The notes under the pieces are model-generated. The model was not told where the DNA came from, ran no database searches, and saw nothing but the letters and a program-made list of their open reading frames with translations. 8,812 nt of DNA from Clostridiales bacterium. GTDB lineage: Bacteria; Bacillota; Clostridia; Lachnospirales; JAITVM01. The position numbers and the translations under genes were made by a program. The DNA lies in contig JAITVM010000121.1 in assembly GCA_031285815.1 (NCBI GenBank), positions 1-8,812 on the forward strand. The letters are read 5' to 3'. This document shows positions 1 through 6,374 of this stretch, one piece after another. Positions within the stretch are counted from its first letter, which is position 1. The number at the start of each line of letters is the position of its first letter.

Positions 1-191
1 GGCACATCGGAGAAAGGGTGGTTTTTAGGGTGGGCGGCAGCTTCTTCTTCAACCCCCATGCCGCTAATCAGCATGATGATGGCCTCTGTCCGTGTAAGTG
101 CCGTATCCGGCCCTGCCTCCATGCCCGCAAATACTGGCACCGCAGGGCATATCATTAACACAAAAATTACCATCAACAAGAATTTTCTCAT
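1..191 (-). CDS. SLH-domain secreted protein, N-terminal part (3' end outside window)
   Basis: This is an exported protein whose visible 63 residues are a signal peptide followed by the start of an S-layer homology (SLH) domain. Residues 1-22 have basic R2-K3, a long hydrophobic core and a cleavage-like VFA end. The segment ALTRTEAIIMLISGMG followed by HPFSDVP is the classic SLH pattern, a module that anchors proteins to secondary cell-wall polymers. The ATG at 191 is supported by an upstream AAGGGAAGG. There is no true lipobox, since the residue before the cysteine is Ile. Only 13 bp separate it from the dhaM stop and its ribosome site abuts that stop, so it is probably cotranscribed with the dha genes. 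Such proteins usually carry up to three SLH repeats plus other domains, which cannot be seen here. Its link to glycerol use is unknown. Confidence 0.85.
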   Translation of the reverse strand, partial: MRKFLLMVIFVLMICPAVPVFAGMEAGPDTALTRTEAIIMLISGMGVEEEAAAHPKNHPFSDV

Positions 192-204
192 TTTAAACCT
201 TCCC

Positions 205-594
205 TTAAAATTTATTTATTGATAACGGCTCCAGCTGGCCGAGCACCTCATCAGCCGGCATACCGGCCGCAAGGCAGGCTGACGCCGCTATTGTGCCCTC
301 TACTAAAGCCGCCGTTGAAAGCGTTATTTTTGATTGCTCAGCTTCGGGCAGCCCTTCAATTACCATTTGGATAGTAAGCATGGTAGAGCCCAAATCAAAA
401 AATATTATTACGTCGCCCAAAGTTAGGGCATATTCAAGGGTTTCTTTCATCTTGTCATAATCCGCGCCTGCTGACCCATCTTTTGCCCCGCCAACAGAAA
501 ACACACTGGCATTTGGGTTTAACTCCAACGCTAAACCACGCAAAGCATCCGCAACACTGCGGCTATGGGATAAGATTAATAATGAAGCCATCAT
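205..594 (-). CDS. dhaM: PTS-dependent dihydroxyacetone kinase, phosphotransferase subunit DhaM
   Basis: This cytoplasmic EIIA-mannose-fold subunit takes a phosphoryl group from HPr~P and re-phosphorylates the ADP bound to DhaL. The N-terminal strand ends in LILSHS, with His10 as the expected phospho-histidine (His9 if the second Met is the start). The DVIIFFDLGST segment (residues 61-71) and AALVEGTIAA (95-104) are typical of DhaM. At 129 residues it is the single-domain form, lacking the HPr-like and EI-like domains fused to E. coli DhaM, so EI and HPr must be encoded elsewhere. Two adjacent ATGs exist. The AAGGGGG ribosome site lies 3 nt from the first and 6 nt from the second (591), so 591 is the likelier start. 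That ribosome site overlaps the dhaL stop, leaving an 8-bp gap and suggesting tight coupling. Confidence 0.93.
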   Translation of the reverse strand: MMASLLILSHSRSVADALRGLALELNPNASVFSVGGAKDGSAGADYDKMKETLEYALTLGDVIIFFDLGSTMLTIQMVIEGLPEAEQSKITLSTAALVEGTIAASACLAAGMPADEVLGQLEPLSINKF

Positions 595-602
595 ATGCCC
601 CC

Positions 603-1226
603 TTATAATAAATCATAAATTGCTTTTATAAGCAGGCAGCTGGACATAGCGCCAGGGTCAATATGCCCTAAGCTGCGTTCCCCAAGATAAGAAGCCCTGC
701 CTTTTGTAGCAACTATTGTTTTAGTATATAATACCCCTTCTTCAGCCGCCGCTAATGCTTTTTCAAATGCCTGCTTTGCGCTGCCGCCGGCAACAGCGCT
801 TTCCTCGAGTGCTTCCAGGGCAGGGATTAGTACATCCAGCATAGTTTTTTCATGCCGCTCAGATTTCCCGCGGGCTTTTACGCCATCAATACCTTCCCGG
901 AGCATTTGTGTAAAATCCAAAAGCCCTATCTCATCTTTATCTTTTGCCGCCCCAGCCGCTTTTAAAAACAATGTGCCATAAAGTGGCCCGGCGGAGCCGC
1001 CTACATGGGATATCATAGCCATCCCTGCAGCTTTTATTATTTCAGAAATGCTTTGGCTACCTAGCCCGTTTATTTTTATAACTGCGTTCTTGAAGCCCTT
1101 GTTCATATTTATGCCATGGTCATTGTCGCCAATTGCGGCATCGAGCCCGGTCAAGTATTCTTTGTTCCCCTCTATTTCCTGTGCCATTTGTAATATGATA
1201 TTTTTTATTAGTTCAGCGTTTGCCAT
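603..1226 (-). CDS. dhaL: Dihydroxyacetone kinase ADP-binding subunit DhaL
   Basis: DhaL is the nucleotide-binding subunit of PTS-type dihydroxyacetone kinase. It holds ADP/ATP as a permanent cofactor and passes phosphate from DhaM to the DhaK-bound substrate. Residues 29-38 (DAAIGDNDHG) supply the three Mg-binding aspartates D29, D34 and D36, with Asn in place of the usual Gly at 35. Other family marks are GGSAGPLYG (76-84), KTMLD (127-131) and GRASYLGERSLGHIDPGA (176-193). The length of 207 residues is normal. The ATG at 1226 has an AGGGG about 9 nt upstream. Unlike the tight dhaL-dhaM junction, 69 bp with a strong hairpin separate it from dhaK, so its expression level may be set separately from DhaK. 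Confidence 0.95.
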   Translation of the reverse strand: MANAELIKNIILQMAQEIEGNKEYLTGLDAAIGDNDHGINMNKGFKNAVIKINGLGSQSISEIIKAAGMAMISHVGGSAGPLYGTLFLKAAGAAKDKDEIGLLDFTQMLREGIDGVKARGKSERHEKTMLDVLIPALEALEESAVAGGSAKQAFEKALAAAEEGVLYTKTIVATKGRASYLGERSLGHIDPGAMSSCLLIKAIYDLL

Positions 1227-1262
1227 TTATATTTGCCCCTAACCTTTAAATAGTATAAAAAT

Positions 1263-1285
1263 AAGTGCGGGGTAGCCCCGCACTT
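1263..1285 (-). terminator. Perfect 10-bp hairpin between dhaK and dhaL (attenuator or terminator)
   Basis: AAGTGCGGGG and its exact complement CCCCGCACTT are separated by three bases. On the transcribed (minus) strand the stem is followed by ATTTTTATA, a moderately U-rich tail. It begins 10 bp after the dhaK stop and ends before the dhaL ribosome site. This fits a partial intrinsic terminator, or an RNA-processing or stability element, that reduces dhaLM and downstream transcription relative to dhaK. Termination strength cannot be judged from sequence alone because the U tract is interrupted by an A. Confidence 0.7.
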
Positions 1286-1295
1286 TATAAACTCA

Positions 1296-2294
1296 TCAAC
1301 CGAAAGCCTTATAAGCAGGGGTATCCGCTTTGGCACTAAATAGCGCCTTTAATTCCCCGTCAAGCTTCAATATGGAAACAGAAAGGCCTGCCATCTCTAT
1401 GGATGTCATAAATTCGCCCACTATTGTATTATATATTTTTACCCCTTTAGACGTCAACATTTCATTAACTTTTCTATTGGCGATAAATAATTCCATAAGG
1501 GGCGTACCGCCCAGGCCGTTTACAAGCACAACCGCTTCATCCCCTTGTGCAAGCGGGTTATCGGCTAAAACCTTATCTAAAAGTGTTTCGATGATTTCAT
1601 CGGCCGGCATAATTTTCATACGCGAAACGCCAGGTTCCCCGTGTATGCCAAGGCCAACCTCCATCTCATCATCTTCAAGTGTGAAGCTAGGCTTTCCAGC
1701 TTCGGGCACGATACAAGGGGTTAAGGCGATGCCCATTGTACGTACATTTGCTATTACTTTCTCGGCTATAGCTTTAACTTCTTCCAGGCTTTTGCCGGAC
1801 TCGGCAGCCGCACCCACAATTTTGTGCAATAAAACTGCCCCGGCTATACCGCGCCTGCCTATTGTCCAAGTAGAATTCATAACTGCCACGTCATCGGCAA
1901 TAACTACTTTATCACATTTAATGCCTTCTGCTTCAGCCATTTCCATAGCCATTTCAAAATTCATAACGTCGCCGGTATAATTTTTGATTATAAGCAGCAC
2001 GCCTTCTTCGGTCTGCACTGCTTTTATTGCCTCAAAGACCTGGTCCGGGGTTGGCGATGTAAATACTGCGCCACAGACGGCGGCATCAAGCATGCCTTCG
2101 CCAACAAACCCTGCATGTGACGGCTCATGGCCAGAACCGCCGCCGCTTATAAGCGCTACCTTGCCTACTTTTTTATCCGTACGCTTTATTACATCAAAAC
2201 CTTCAATACGCTCAACATATTGTGGGTACGCTAACGCTAGCCCATTTATCATTTCGTCTACTACGTTTTCCGGCATATTGATTATTTTTTTCAT
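1296..2294 (-). CDS. dhaK: Dihydroxyacetone kinase substrate-binding subunit DhaK
   Basis: DhaK binds dihydroxyacetone covalently as a hemiaminal on a histidine and receives phosphate from DhaL, giving DHAP in the cytoplasm. Numbered from the ATG at 2294 (332 residues), the key residues are His56 in ISGGGSGHEPSHAGF, Asp109 in NYTGDVMNF and the covalent His218 in GLGIHGEPG. These are the same positions known for E. coli DhaK. The N-terminus MKKIINMPENVVDEMINGLA also matches the family. An upstream TTG at 2300 is in frame but only 1 nt from the AAGGAG ribosome site, whereas the ATG at 2294 is 7 nt away, so I prefer the ATG. The gene starts 24 bp after glpF. The family also includes DhaS/DhaQ-type regulatory paralogues, but all catalytic residues are present here. 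Confidence 0.96.
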   Translation of the reverse strand: MKKIINMPENVVDEMINGLALAYPQYVERIEGFDVIKRTDKKVGKVALISGGGSGHEPSHAGFVGEGMLDAAVCGAVFTSPTPDQVFEAIKAVQTEEGVLLIIKNYTGDVMNFEMAMEMAEAEGIKCDKVVIADDVAVMNSTWTIGRRGIAGAVLLHKIVGAAAESGKSLEEVKAIAEKVIANVRTMGIALTPCIVPEAGKPSFTLEDDEMEVGLGIHGEPGVSRMKIMPADEIIETLLDKVLADNPLAQGDEAVVLVNGLGGTPLMELFIANRKVNEMLTSKGVKIYNTIVGEFMTSIEMAGLSVSILKLDGELKALFSAKADTPAYKAFG

Positions 2295-2318
2295 CGACAA
2301 GCTCCTTTTAATATATTG

Positions 2319-3014
2319 TTACCAGACTAATGACGCCACAATGCCGGCAACAATACCGCCACAAATAGGGCCAACTACAGGGATCCAGGCATAAGACCAG
2401 TCAGGGTCCCTTTTATCTTTTATAGGTGCCAGTACATAAGCGATCCTAGGGCCCAGGTCACGGGCTGGGTTTAAAGCATAGCCTGTTGTGCCGCCAAGCG
2501 CGGTGCCCATTGCAAGGATAATAGCCGCTACAGATATAGGGCCTGGGACGTCAGTAGCTTGGCCGCTACCAATAATAGCAAATATAAGCATAAATGTGGC
2601 TACAAACTCGCTAATAAAATTGTTTGTTGTGTTCCGGATAGCTGGGCCTGTAGCAAATACGCCAAGTTTAGTATCCCTATCTTTAGTTGCGTCAAAATGG
2701 TCTTTATAAAATACCCAAACTAAAAGGCCGCCCAAGATGCCACCAATCATTTGCATTGCAATATATCCAGGTACAAGGGAGAAATCGCCGGAGTTTATAG
2801 CTAACCCGATAGTTACTGCAGGGTTAAAATGCGCCCCGCTCATTGCGCCAAACATTAGTACCGGTACCATAACCGCAACCATCCAGCCTAAAGTGATTAC
2901 AGCCCAGCCTGAGCCATTGCCTTTTGTTTTATCAAGTATTACGTTAGCTACAACAGAGTCCCCAAGGAAACATAGGATAAATGTACCAAGTAATTCACCG
3001 ATCAAACCTTGCAT
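2319..3014 (-). CDS. glpF: Glycerol uptake facilitator (aquaglyceroporin)
   Basis: This is an inner-membrane MIP-family channel for passive glycerol entry. The 231-residue protein has the six-helix pattern plus the two half-helix pore loops: SGAHFNPAVT with the first NPA at 64-66, and GYALNPARDLGPR with the second at 182-184. The Asp two residues after the second motif (D186) and the adjacent Arg (R185) are the GlpF-type selectivity signature that distinguishes glycerol channels from water-only aquaporins. The ATG at 3014 follows an AGGAGG about 8 nt upstream. It lies 40 bp after glpK and 24 bp before dhaK, so transport is cotranscribed with both phosphorylation systems. Confidence 0.96.
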   Translation of the reverse strand: MQGLIGELLGTFILCFLGDSVVANVILDKTKGNGSGWAVITLGWMVAVMVPVLMFGAMSGAHFNPAVTIGLAINSGDFSLVPGYIAMQMIGGILGGLLVWVFYKDHFDATKDRDTKLGVFATGPAIRNTTNNFISEFVATFMLIFAIIGSGQATDVPGPISVAAIILAMGTALGGTTGYALNPARDLGPRIAYVLAPIKDKRDPDWSYAWIPVVGPICGGIVAGIVASLVW

Positions 3015-3054
3015 TATAATAACCTCCTAATATATAAGGGCTTTTAAACCTCTA

Positions 3055-4548
3055 CTAGTTTTTTGCCCAGCCAAAAGAGCAGTTAACTGCTTTTTTCCAC
3101 CCGGATATAAGGCTTTCGCGGGTTTCATTTTGCATATTTGGCGAGAATACCCTATTAACGCTAACATTTTGCCTAATATCTTCTTTATCTTTATAGAAGC
3201 CTACTGCAAGGCCGGCTAAATAAATCGCACCAAGTGCAGTACTTTCCGCAACTGATGGGCGGATAACATCTACCCCTAAAATATCAGACTGGAACTGCAT
3301 AAGGAAATTATTTGCCACAGCCCCGCCGTCTACACGGATAGCTTTTAATGCAACGCCTGCGTCCGCCTCCATAGCTTTTATAACGTCGTAGCTCTGGTAT
3401 GCCAGGGATTCAAGGGTTGCGCGGATAAAATGCTCTTTTTCAACGCCACGGGTCAAACCGACGATGCACCCACGTGCATATTGGTCCCAATATGGCGCGC
3501 CAAGGCCAACGAATGCCGGTACGACATAAACACCGTTAGAGTCCGGGACTTTATTGGCATATGCCTCTGTAAACGAAGCATTGTCAATCATACGCAGCCC
3601 GTCGCGTAGCCATTGGATAGCGGCACCTGCAATAAATACGCTCCCTTCGAGCGCGTATTCTACTTTTCCGCCTTCGCCCCATGCGATAGTTGTCAGCAAA
3701 CCGTTTTGGGATTCAACCGCTTTTGTGCCTGTATTCATAAGGATAAAGCAGCCGGTACCATAAGTATTTTTAACCATGCCTTCTTCGTAACAGCATTGCC
3801 CGAATAAAGCCGCCTGCTGGTCGCCTGCTATACCGGCAATTTTAATTTCGCCGCCAAGCATATCTTTGTCTGTTTCGCCATAAACACAGCTCGAAGGTTT
3901 AACTTCAGGCAGCATGCACCTTGGTATATTTAATTCCTTAAGTATTTCATCATCCCAATCAAGGGTATGGATATTATAAAGCATAGTCCGTGACGCATTG
4001 GAATAGTCTGTAACGTGTATCCTGCCTTTAGTAAGGTTCCAAATAAGCCAAGTATCAACCGTGCCGAATAAAAGCTCGCCACGCTCAGCCATTTCCCGTG
4101 CCCCAGGAACGTTTTCGAGTATCCAGCGGACTTTTGTGCCGGAAAAATATGCGTCAACAACGAGGCCTGTCTTTTCTTTTATTTTTTTATCAAAACCTCT
4201 CTCTTTTAAGGTATCGCAATATTCAGAGGTCCTGCGGCACTGCCATACTATAGCGTTATAGATTGGCTTGCCTGTAGATTTATTCCAAACAATTGTAGTC
4301 TCGCGTTGGTTAGTGATTCCAATTGCCGCTATGTCTCCGGCATCTACGTTAAGCTTAGCTTTTGCTTCTGTTGCAACAGATATCTGGGTTGACCAGATTT
4401 CCATTGGGTCATGCTCTACCCAGCCTGCTTTGGGGAATATTTGCGTAAATTCTTTTTGGGCTACGCTCTTAATATTTCCGCCTTTGTCGAAAAGGATAGC
4501 CCTGGAGCTAGTAGTGCCTTGATCAAATGCCATTAAGTACTGTTCCAT
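3055..4548 (-). CDS. glpK: Glycerol kinase
   Basis: GlpK phosphorylates glycerol with ATP to sn-glycerol-3-phosphate in the cytoplasm. The 497-residue length is normal for this FGGY-family kinase. The N-terminal phosphate loop is FDQGTTSSR (8-16). Glycerol-binding residues R82 and E83 (NQRETT), Y134 and catalytic D243 (AGDQQAALFGQ) are all present, as are NTYGTG (261-266) and the FGGY signature region DGGAVANNFLMQF (407-419). In many Bacilli a His in the loop before AGDQQ is phosphorylated by HPr~P. By hand alignment that position is Asp229 here (in DKDMLGGEIKIAG), so this control appears absent. The ATG at 4548 has an AAGGAGG about 7 nt upstream. A 198-bp gap before it may hold a separate promoter. 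Confidence 0.97.
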   Translation of the reverse strand: MEQYLMAFDQGTTSSRAILFDKGGNIKSVAQKEFTQIFPKAGWVEHDPMEIWSTQISVATEAKAKLNVDAGDIAAIGITNQRETTIVWNKSTGKPIYNAIVWQCRRTSEYCDTLKERGFDKKIKEKTGLVVDAYFSGTKVRWILENVPGAREMAERGELLFGTVDTWLIWNLTKGRIHVTDYSNASRTMLYNIHTLDWDDEILKELNIPRCMLPEVKPSSCVYGETDKDMLGGEIKIAGIAGDQQAALFGQCCYEEGMVKNTYGTGCFILMNTGTKAVESQNGLLTTIAWGEGGKVEYALEGSVFIAGAAIQWLRDGLRMIDNASFTEAYANKVPDSNGVYVVPAFVGLGAPYWDQYARGCIVGLTRGVEKEHFIRATLESLAYQSYDVIKAMEADAGVALKAIRVDGGAVANNFLMQFQSDILGVDVIRPSVAESTALGAIYLAGLAVGFYKDKEDIRQNVSVNRVFSPNMQNETRESLISGWKKAVNCSFGWAKN

Positions 4549-4746
4549 AATGTTCCTCCTTGTATTTACAGGTGATAGAATCTTAATTATGCTAAGCAGA
4601 AAAAACTGATATTATGATTATTAATAAAATAGCGCCTACCGCTTGGGGTTTTGTTGCCCATCAAATTAAAATTCTATAGTTATAGTTAAAATTGCTTTAA
4701 CCAATATGAAAATTGAATTATACCGAATAATAACAAGAATAAATTT
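4549..4746 (-). promoter_or_regulatory. Intergenic gap upstream of glpK, possible secondary promoter region
   Basis: This 198-bp AT-rich stretch is the only long break inside the leftward operon. It shows no clear terminator after the DUF1667 stop and no convincing consensus promoter. The best -10-like element is TATAAT at about 4714-4719, without a good -35. A weaker pair is TTAAAG, 16 bp, TATAGA. The GC-rich 8-mer AGCGCCTA (4631-4638) also occurs, in opposite orientation, upstream of the first gene of the operon and could be an operator. TGTATTTACA just before the glpK ribosome site is a short dyad. An internal start for glpK is plausible but not shown. Confidence 0.35.
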
Positions 4747-5100
4747 TTAAATGCCACGTGTAGCGATAATATTTATGCCCGTACCACAAATATTTTCTAT
4801 AATAATGGCCCCAATGGATACCGGTGCGGATATTTCAATGCCTTTTAGTGCCTGCATACATTCCGCTATCTTGCCTTTTGGTATGGGGGCTTCGGTTTTT
4901 ACAGGAAGCGCACACAGTGGCGCGCCTTTTAACCGTATGGTACTGGTAACAATACGGGTTGGGTTGGTACATTCTACTTTTGCGTAATCAATGCCTTTTT
5001 TACATGTAGCGCCTTCAACGTTTTTTACATCCCCACCTTCTAATGTGACAGAAAGCTGGCAGCCCATTGGGCAATTTATACATGTTAGTTCCCTTTGCAA
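4747..5100 (-). CDS. DUF1667 four-cysteine redox-associated protein
   Basis: This 117-residue protein matches the DUF1667 family, which is typically encoded next to GlpA-like and NAD-type flavoproteins in anaerobes. The N-terminus carries a CINCPMGC motif (C7, C10, C14) and a fourth conserved-type cysteine, C33, in GATCKKGIDYA. The family core RIVTSTIRL and LPVKTEAPIPKGKI follows. The CxxCxxxC plus distal C pattern suggests a metal or iron-sulfur site, but the cofactor is inferred. The start is TTG at 5100, supported by AGAGGGG 7 nt upstream. An ATG at 5105 is in another frame and closes after six codons. Only 4 bp separate it from the preceding oxidoreductase stop, indicating translational coupling and a shared complex or pathway. 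The exact function is not known to me. Confidence 0.9.
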   Translation of the reverse strand: MQRELTCINCPMGCQLSVTLEGGDVKNVEGATCKKGIDYAKVECTNPTRIVTSTIRLKGAPLCALPVKTEAPIPKGKIAECMQALKGIEISAPVSIGAIIIENICGTGINIIATRGI

Positions 5101-5104
5101 AACA

Positions 5105-6361
5105 TCACCCCTCTATAGTCATTGTTATGGTGCCTGTACCAGGGTATTTGTCAAAAACTTCTTTAGGGAATGATATCGTTTCCATTTCACCCGGAGCCAT
5201 AACTAGGCGTTTACGGCGTAATTCAAGCTGGCCATCAAAATACGCTGCAATATATTTATTTTTATAGACATTGCCTACCCTGAAGCGGATATCTATTTTA
5301 TCTTTAATATTACCAGGGTCAATGGTAGACGGCACAGTATACCGCACACCCCCGGCTGGTTCAAGTTTTATGGCAGCTTGTGTGGCTGCCTGTTCCCCAA
5401 GCACGTATAAAGCGGCAGATTCGCCTGCGCGCATGCTTTCTTCGGAAACAAAATCAACAAGGTCGTGCACATGCAATACATTGCCGCAAGCAAATACGCC
5501 TTCTGTACTGGTTTGGAGGCTTTCGTTTACAGTTGGGCCCCCGGTTATATTAGAAAGCATAGCCCCTGCATTTTTAGAAAGCTCGTTTTCCGGTATAAGG
5601 CCTACAGAAAGTAAAATTGTGTCGCAAGGGATATATTCTTCTGTACCGGGGATTGGCAAAAGTTTTTCGTCAACTTTTGATACAGTAACACCGGTAACCC
5701 TTTCGTTGCCTTTTATTTCTGTTATAGTATGCGATAGTTTTAAAGGTATCCCATAGTCGTCGAGGCATTGTACAATATTACGCTTTAGGCCGCCGGAATA
5801 AGGCATTAACTCTATAACAGCCTTGACCTTTGCCCCTTCTAGGGTGAGCCGCCTTGCCATAATGAGCCCTATGTCGCCGGAGCCTAAAATAACCGCCTCT
5901 TTGCCGGGCAAGTAGCCGTCTATGTTAACGAACTTTTGGGCGGTGCCTGCCGTGTATATCCCGGCTGGGCGTGTGCCTGGTATATTTAAGGCGCCCCTTG
6001 GCCTCTCGCGGCAGCCCATTGCCAATATTACGGCTTTAGCTTCTAACTCTATTAACCCACTGCTATTAACTGCAATTATTTTTTTGTCAGGCGTAACATC
6101 TAAAACAGTAGTATCCAGCAAAAAAGGTATACCCTCTTTTTTAATTTCATCTATATACCGGCTGGCATATTCGGGTCCTGTAAGCTCTTCGGAAAAAGTA
6201 TGCAGCCCAAACCCGTTGTGTATGCATTGGTTTAGTATGCCGCCAAGGTTAGCCTCCCGTTCAATGATAATAATATTTTCTATGCCGCGGCGTTTTGCGC
6301 CGATAGCAGCCGCAAGCCCCGCCGGGCCGCCGCCAATTATAGCTACGTCAACTTTTTTCAT
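5105..6361 (-). CDS. FAD/NAD(P)-dependent oxidoreductase, partner of the GlpA-like dehydrogenase
   Basis: This 418-residue two-dinucleotide-domain flavoprotein is of the pyridine nucleotide-disulfide oxidoreductase type. The FAD site is VAIIGGGPAGLAAAIGAKRRG (residues 6-26). NQCIHNGFG (44-52) and CRERPRG (117-123) are characteristic of this subgroup. The NAD(P) site is VILGSGDIG (157-165), and TSTEGVFACGN (284-294) is the second FAD contact. A small beta-rich C-terminal domain follows from about residue 340. It has the NAD-binding domain that classical GlpB lacks, so it probably links flavin electrons from the upstream dehydrogenase to NAD(P). I chose the ATG at 6361, which has AGGGGG 9 nt upstream and gives MKKVDVAIIGGG. 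An ATG at 6400 would add 13 unconserved-looking residues and overlap the preceding gene by 26 bp. The physiological acceptor is inferred. Confidence 0.9.
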   Translation of the reverse strand: MKKVDVAIIGGGPAGLAAAIGAKRRGIENIIIIEREANLGGILNQCIHNGFGLHTFSEELTGPEYASRYIDEIKKEGIPFLLDTTVLDVTPDKKIIAVNSSGLIELEAKAVILAMGCRERPRGALNIPGTRPAGIYTAGTAQKFVNIDGYLPGKEAVILGSGDIGLIMARRLTLEGAKVKAVIELMPYSGGLKRNIVQCLDDYGIPLKLSHTITEIKGNERVTGVTVSKVDEKLLPIPGTEEYIPCDTILLSVGLIPENELSKNAGAMLSNITGGPTVNESLQTSTEGVFACGNVLHVHDLVDFVSEESMRAGESAALYVLGEQAATQAAIKLEPAGGVRYTVPSTIDPGNIKDKIDIRFRVGNVYKNKYIAAYFDGQLELRRKRLVMAPGEMETISFPKEVFDKYPGTGTITMTIEG

Positions 6362-6374
6362 ATGAGGCTGCCCC

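Noticed and set aside
1..191. Lipoprotein signal in the SLH protein (LMIC)
   Set aside because: The residue before Cys is Ile, not Gly/Ala/Ser, so an ordinary signal peptide ending in VFA is preferred.
1330..1980. Long plus-strand open frame opposite dhaK
   Set aside because: It is the antisense shadow of dhaK, with a Ser/Pro/Thr/Ala-rich low-quality protein and no ribosome site. The minus frame carries all catalytic DhaK motifs.
4561..4570. TGTATTTACA dyad before the glpK ribosome site
   Set aside because: Four-base arms in AT-rich DNA are expected by chance; kept only as a note in the gap description.
4549..4746. CcpA cre site or GlpP-type antiterminator before glpK
   Set aside because: No segment matches the cre consensus adequately, and no terminator/antiterminator pair could be drawn.
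5271..6365. Plus-strand open frames opposite the FAD/NAD oxidoreductase
   Set aside because: Antisense to a clearly coding flavoprotein gene, with no recognisable domain or start signal.
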